Shown here piece by piece: positions 12,408-14,811 of a stretch of 14,811 nucleotides of DNA. The DNA is from an uncultured Corynebacterium sp. (GTDB lineage: Bacteria > Actinomycetota > Actinomycetes > Mycobacteriales > Mycobacteriaceae): contig NZ_CALUAK010000062.1 in assembly GCF_943914015.1 (NCBI RefSeq), positions 1 through 14,811 on the forward strand, given 5' to 3'. The translations under genes were made by a program, and so were the position numbers. Each line of letters starts with the position of its first letter. Within the stretch, counting starts at the first letter, position 1. The notes under the pieces are model-generated. The model saw only the letters and a program-made list of their open reading frames with translations, was not told the origin of the DNA and did not search any database.

Positions 12408-12413
12408 TAGGAT
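12408..12413 (+). promoter_or_regulatory. Possible -10 box before the THUMP-like gene
   Basis: TAGGAT lies in the 77-bp gap after the ABC ATPase gene, 41 bp before the ATG. No clear -35 is seen. A 10-bp palindrome ATATCGATAT (12433-12442) follows and might be an operator. Read-through from the ATPase gene is an alternative. Confidence 0.3.
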
Positions 12414-12454
12414 AGTGGAGCAGCAAGAAGAGATATCGATATAGAAAGGCATCG

Positions 12455-13642
12455 ATGGCTTTCACTCGTGCTGAGGTCTCCTATCTTGTAAAACATCAAG
12501 AGGAGATCTCCGAAGCTGAAAAGCAAGTCGGGCTGACCAGCGCGACAGTGATAGCCGATACCGACTATCTGGGGAAACGCTTCGGCCAATTCGGTCGCAG
12601 CGTTAGTGAACTGCTTCGCGCACGATGGGTAGGTGGGCGAAAGGGGCTACCCGGGGATTGGATCTACCCGCTCGAAGCTGCAGAACAAGCAACACCACCA
12701 GCAGTTGTGAGGGAACGGCAGCGTCGCATCCGAAAGTTTTTCCCCGATGCTCTCGTCCATGATGTGACATGCTCGATCAGCACCGAAATAGCTGCCAGTT
12801 CAAGCGGTGGAGAAGGGGCGGACCAAAGCCCATTCCTTTGCACTCCGGTGGTGGGGAGCGACCTGGACATCGCCCGCGTCGCTTGTGCGAGGTACAACTC
12901 AGGCCAGCCGGTTTTCGTCGCAGATGCGCTGGCGAAGTCGACTAACGCCGGTGTCATCATCGCCGACCCGGCGCGCAGATCAGGAGGGCGACGCATTCCG
13001 CGCCCGGAAGACCTCCTTCCTCCGCTGCCGGATCTCGTCGCAGCGCACAGTGACGCTGAGCTTGCTATCAAGTGCGCGCCGGGGATCGATTACTCCGGAT
13101 GGGATGGCCTGGTGAGTGTGACGAGCGTTGACGGCGGGGTGAAGGAAGCGTGCCTGTACACGCCTGGATTGGCGGGAGGGGAGCGTCGAGAAGCAATAAT
13201 CATCCGCGACGGAGCCGTTGCAGACCGGGTGACCGGCGCGGAGATTGAGCCAGCTAGCGCAGACGACATAGTGGGGGAACCGGGGGAGTTCATCCTGGAT
13301 CCCGACGGGGCAATTGTGCGCGCGGGTCTCATACGCAACTTTGCGGCCCGCGAGGGCATGTGGATGCTCGACCCGCGCATTGCGCACCTCACGGGGGACA
13401 CCATCCCCGCCGGGTATTCAGGCTTCCGCATCCTCGACGACGTGCCGCTGAAGAAGTTGAAGAAAGCCCTCGTTCCGTATCGCGCCGGTAGCGCGGAAAT
13501 TCTCGTGCGTGGCGTGGACATTAACCCGGACAGCCTGCGCAAGAAACTGAAACTTAAAGGTGATACTCCCATATCTATTGTCATCACCCGCATTGGTAAA
13601 ACTGCTCACGCGTTCATCTGTGAACAACGGCAGTGGGGGTGA
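12455..13642 (+). CDS. THUMP-like domain protein with methyltransferase-type Rossmann core
   Basis: This is a 395-residue protein of the actinobacterial 'THUMP-like domain-containing' group; the function is unproven. Residues about 1-85 are a helical N-terminal region. The middle resembles a class I SAM-dependent methyltransferase with a degenerate motif I (VHDVTCSISTE), an acidic loop VVGSDLDIARVACAR, FVADALAKS, and a motif IV-like VIIADPARRSGGRRI. The C-terminal THUMP-like part carries GYSGFRILDDVPLKKLKKALV and ends after SIVITRIGKTAHAFICEQRQ. RNA modification is a reasonable inference from THUMP and Rossmann parts, but DPARR is not a standard catalytic NPPY/DPPY motif. The ATG has AGAAAGG 5 nt upstream. 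A terminator follows about 48 bp after the stop, so the gene ends its unit. Confidence 0.83.
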   Translation: MAFTRAEVSYLVKHQEEISEAEKQVGLTSATVIADTDYLGKRFGQFGRSVSELLRARWVGGRKGLPGDWIYPLEAAEQATPPAVVRERQRRIRKFFPDALVHDVTCSISTEIAASSSGGEGADQSPFLCTPVVGSDLDIARVACARYNSGQPVFVADALAKSTNAGVIIADPARRSGGRRIPRPEDLLPPLPDLVAAHSDAELAIKCAPGIDYSGWDGLVSVTSVDGGVKEACLYTPGLAGGERREAIIIRDGAVADRVTGAEIEPASADDIVGEPGEFILDPDGAIVRAGLIRNFAAREGMWMLDPRIAHLTGDTIPAGYSGFRILDDVPLKKLKKALVPYRAGSAEILVRGVDINPDSLRKKLKLKGDTPISIVITRIGKTAHAFICEQRQWG

Positions 13643-13689
13643 TGTGCACAAATGTGGGCGCGTGTTCTCTGAAGTGTGCCGACATTTTG

Positions 13690-13715
13690 GTCGCTACTTG
13701 GATAGCGACTTTCTT
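13690..13715 (+). terminator. Terminator after the THUMP-like gene
   Basis: The 7-bp stem GTCGCTA (13690-13696) and TAGCGAC (13703-13709) encloses the loop CTTGGA and runs into TTTCTT. It lies 47 bp after the stop. Confidence 0.78.
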
Positions 13716-13769
13716 ACTAGCGGCCAACGCGCGGGTTGAGTGGGTAGGAAGCTATCCCTCATAGCTCAA

Positions 13770-13812
13770 AATAGACTACTCTGACTATAGAAAAATAACA
13801 GAGTAGTCTATT
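13770..13812. repeat. 14-bp perfect inverted repeat upstream of etfB
   Basis: AATAGACTACTCTG (13770-13783) and CAGAGTAGTCTATT (13799-13812) are exact inverse complements around an AT-rich 15-nt spacer. The structure sits between the preceding terminator and the candidate etfB promoter. It has no T-tract on the plus strand. It may be a second terminator, a regulator site or the trace of a mobile element; the sequence does not decide. Confidence 0.85.
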
Positions 13813-13856
13813 ATGGCTTGTGTTCAAATGTTTGTGGCTCATTAGTGAGTGCATAA

Positions 13857-13884
13857 TTGGAGTCGTGTGTGGACGCGTTACACT
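13857..13884 (+). promoter_or_regulatory. Candidate promoter of etfB-etfA
   Basis: TTGGAG (13857-13862) and TACACT (13879-13884) are 16 bp apart, the best -35/-10 pair in the window. The leader to the ATG at 13940 would be about 48 nt and contains a clear ribosome binding site. Confidence 0.5.
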
Positions 13885-13926
13885 CACATAGGCAACAAGC
13901 TTTCAAATTATTCGAGTATGACGGAC

Positions 13927-13932
13927 GAAAGG
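13927..13932 (+). promoter_or_regulatory. Ribosome binding site deciding the etfB start
   Basis: GAAAGG lies 7 nt before the ATG at 13940 but only 1 nt before the in-frame GTG at 13934. Its spacing selects the ATG. Confidence 0.8.
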
Positions 13933-13939
13933 TGTGAAA

Positions 13940-14725
13940 ATGCCCGCGATTGCAGTGCTTGTTAAGCACGTGCCGGACACGTGGTCCGAAAAATCATTGG
14001 AATCTGACTTCACCCTCCAGCGTGAGGGCGTGGATGAGGTTCTTGATGAAGTTAACGAGTTTGCTGTCGAGCAAGCTTTACGTTTAAAGGATCAGCTTGA
14101 GGGTGCAGAGGTTGTGGCAGTATCAGTGGGGCCAGACCGGTCCACTGAGGCGCTGCGCAAAGCGATTGCCATGGGGTGCGACCGCGCCATCCTCGTTTCC
14201 GACGAAGCTATCGCTGGTGCAGATGCGCTGGGAACCACGTGGGTTTTGACCAACGCGCTGAACACAATCGATGACCTCAAGCTCATCGTGTGTGGTTCGG
14301 GTTCCTCCGATGGTGCCATGGGTGTGATCCCCGGGTTGTTGTCGGAGTATCGCCAAATTCCCGCCCTGACGTACTGCGTGGAATCCTCCATCGAGGGGGA
14401 AAAGCTGACTGCCAAGCGCGTGACCAACGCCGGGGAAACGGTCCTTTCTTCCTCTCTGCCAGCCATCTTGTCCATCACTGACAAGGCAGCGTCGCCGAGG
14501 TTCCCCAATTTTAAATCGCTGGCTGCAGCGAAGAAGGCGGAAATCCCCACTCTCACACTCGCAGACCTTGGCGTTGAGCCGACTCAGGTGGGGCTCAATT
14601 ACTCCGCTACCGTCGTCCGGAGTGCCGAGGTGCACCCACCACGGGAGCAGGGCGAGATGATTTACGACCACGGCCAAGGCGCAGCAGCCATCGCCGATTA
14701 CCTCGAAAAAGAAAACCTGATCTAG
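13940..14725 (+). CDS. etfB: Electron transfer flavoprotein, beta subunit
   Basis: EtfB (FixA type) pairs with EtfA to form the soluble FAD/AMP-containing carrier that takes electrons from acyl-CoA and related dehydrogenases to the quinone pool through ETF:quinone oxidoreductase. The protein has 261 residues, normal length. Seen: AVLVKHVPDTWSEKSL at the N-terminus, the nucleotide-binding fold with VVAVSVGPDRSTEALRKAIAMGCDRAILVSDE, GSGSSDGAMGVIPGLLSEYRQIPALTY in the position of the AMP-binding loop, and LPAILSITDKAASPRFPNFKSLAAAKK near the EtfB signature region. The ATG at 13940 is preferred over the GTG at 13934 because of the GAAAGG spacing. etfA follows after 15 bp in the same operon. Confidence 0.95.
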   Translation: MPAIAVLVKHVPDTWSEKSLESDFTLQREGVDEVLDEVNEFAVEQALRLKDQLEGAEVVAVSVGPDRSTEALRKAIAMGCDRAILVSDEAIAGADALGTTWVLTNALNTIDDLKLIVCGSGSSDGAMGVIPGLLSEYRQIPALTYCVESSIEGEKLTAKRVTNAGETVLSSSLPAILSITDKAASPRFPNFKSLAAAKKAEIPTLTLADLGVEPTQVGLNYSATVVRSAEVHPPREQGEMIYDHGQGAAAIADYLEKENLI

Positions 14726-14740
14726 GACGGGAGTTCGAAA

Positions 14741-14811
14741 ATGGTATACGTTCTTGCAACAGACTCCTCGCGGATCAACGGGGAGCTCATCACCGCAGCC
14801 CGTGCACTGGG
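14741..14811 (+). CDS. etfA: Electron transfer flavoprotein, alpha subunit, N-terminal fragment
   Basis: Only 23 complete codons and part of another are in the window, beginning MVYVLATDSSRINGELITAARAL and running off the right end. The start matches the usual EtfA opening (a hydrophobic strand, then an acidic or polar turn leading to a helix with E-L/A-x-x-A-R). The ATG lies 15 bp after the etfB stop, behind GGACGGGAG as ribosome binding site. The identity rests mainly on the conserved etfB-etfA order, since the fragment is too short to show the FAD-binding domain. Confidence 0.85.
   Translation, partial: MVYVLATDSSRINGELITAARAL

Noticed and set aside
13868..13890. GlxR/CRP-type operator before etfB
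   Set aside because: TGTG and CACA half-sites occur, but their spacing does not fit TGTGA-N6-TCACA and the arms are not symmetric.
13934..13939. etfB start at GTG 13934
   Set aside because: GAAAGG would be only 1 nt away; the ATG at 13940 has it at 7 nt and gives the usual MPAIAVLVKHVP start.

Overview
The window is chromosomal DNA from an actinobacterium, almost certainly Corynebacterium. The evidence is the gene order: the end of the ATP synthase operon, then a DUF2550 protein, NucS/EndoMS, methylmalonyl-CoA epimerase, a YbbN-like thioredoxin/TPR protein, a GlgE-GlgB pair, a THUMP-like protein and the start of an etfB-etfA operon. The moderately high GC, the use of GTG starts and a surface protein ending in a bare membrane helix also fit. 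The species cannot be fixed from the sequence alone.

Layout. 2-977 (+): the C-terminal part of atpD and all of atpC, closed by a strong terminator. 978-1367: a gene-free gap with small palindromes. 1368-2762 (+): a DUF2550 membrane protein, the mismatch endonuclease nucS, and a small Cys/His protein whose start lies 13 bp after the nucS stop. 2836-3294 (-): methylmalonyl-CoA epimerase. 3319-4395 (+): a thiamine-binding MTH1187-type protein directly abutting a YbbN/CnoX-like protein. 4486-6822 (-): a 778-residue secreted, membrane-anchored protein built of Rib-like Ig-type domains with a 45-bp coding repeat array. 7099-11241 (-): glgE then glgB, for alpha-glucan synthesis from maltose-1-phosphate. 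11535-12377 (+): a lone ABC ATPase. 12455-13642 (+): a THUMP-like, methyltransferase-like protein, followed by a terminator. 13940 to the end (+): etfB and the start of etfA.

How the genes work together. GlgE extends alpha-1,4-glucan with maltosyl units and GlgB adds alpha-1,6 branches. EtfB and EtfA form a flavin electron carrier. NucS replaces MutS/MutL-type mismatch repair in Actinobacteria, and the small Cys/His gene behind it may share that context. The surface protein is bracketed by hairpins, carries its own promoter and looks like an independent unit.

The most striking pattern is in the start sites. Five genes that lack a convincing Shine-Dalgarno sequence (nucS, the epimerase, the thiamine-binding protein, the surface protein and glgE) each have a TANNNT -10-like hexamer exactly 7 nt before the start codon, the geometry expected of leaderless transcripts. 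In the 24-bp gap between the epimerase and the thiamine-binding gene, the two divergent -10 boxes overlap by 2 bp. I see no phage, transposase, CRISPR array, tRNA or rRNA, and no clearly novel multi-gene system. The best leads are the divergent leaderless switch, the Cys/His partner of nucS, and the surface protein.
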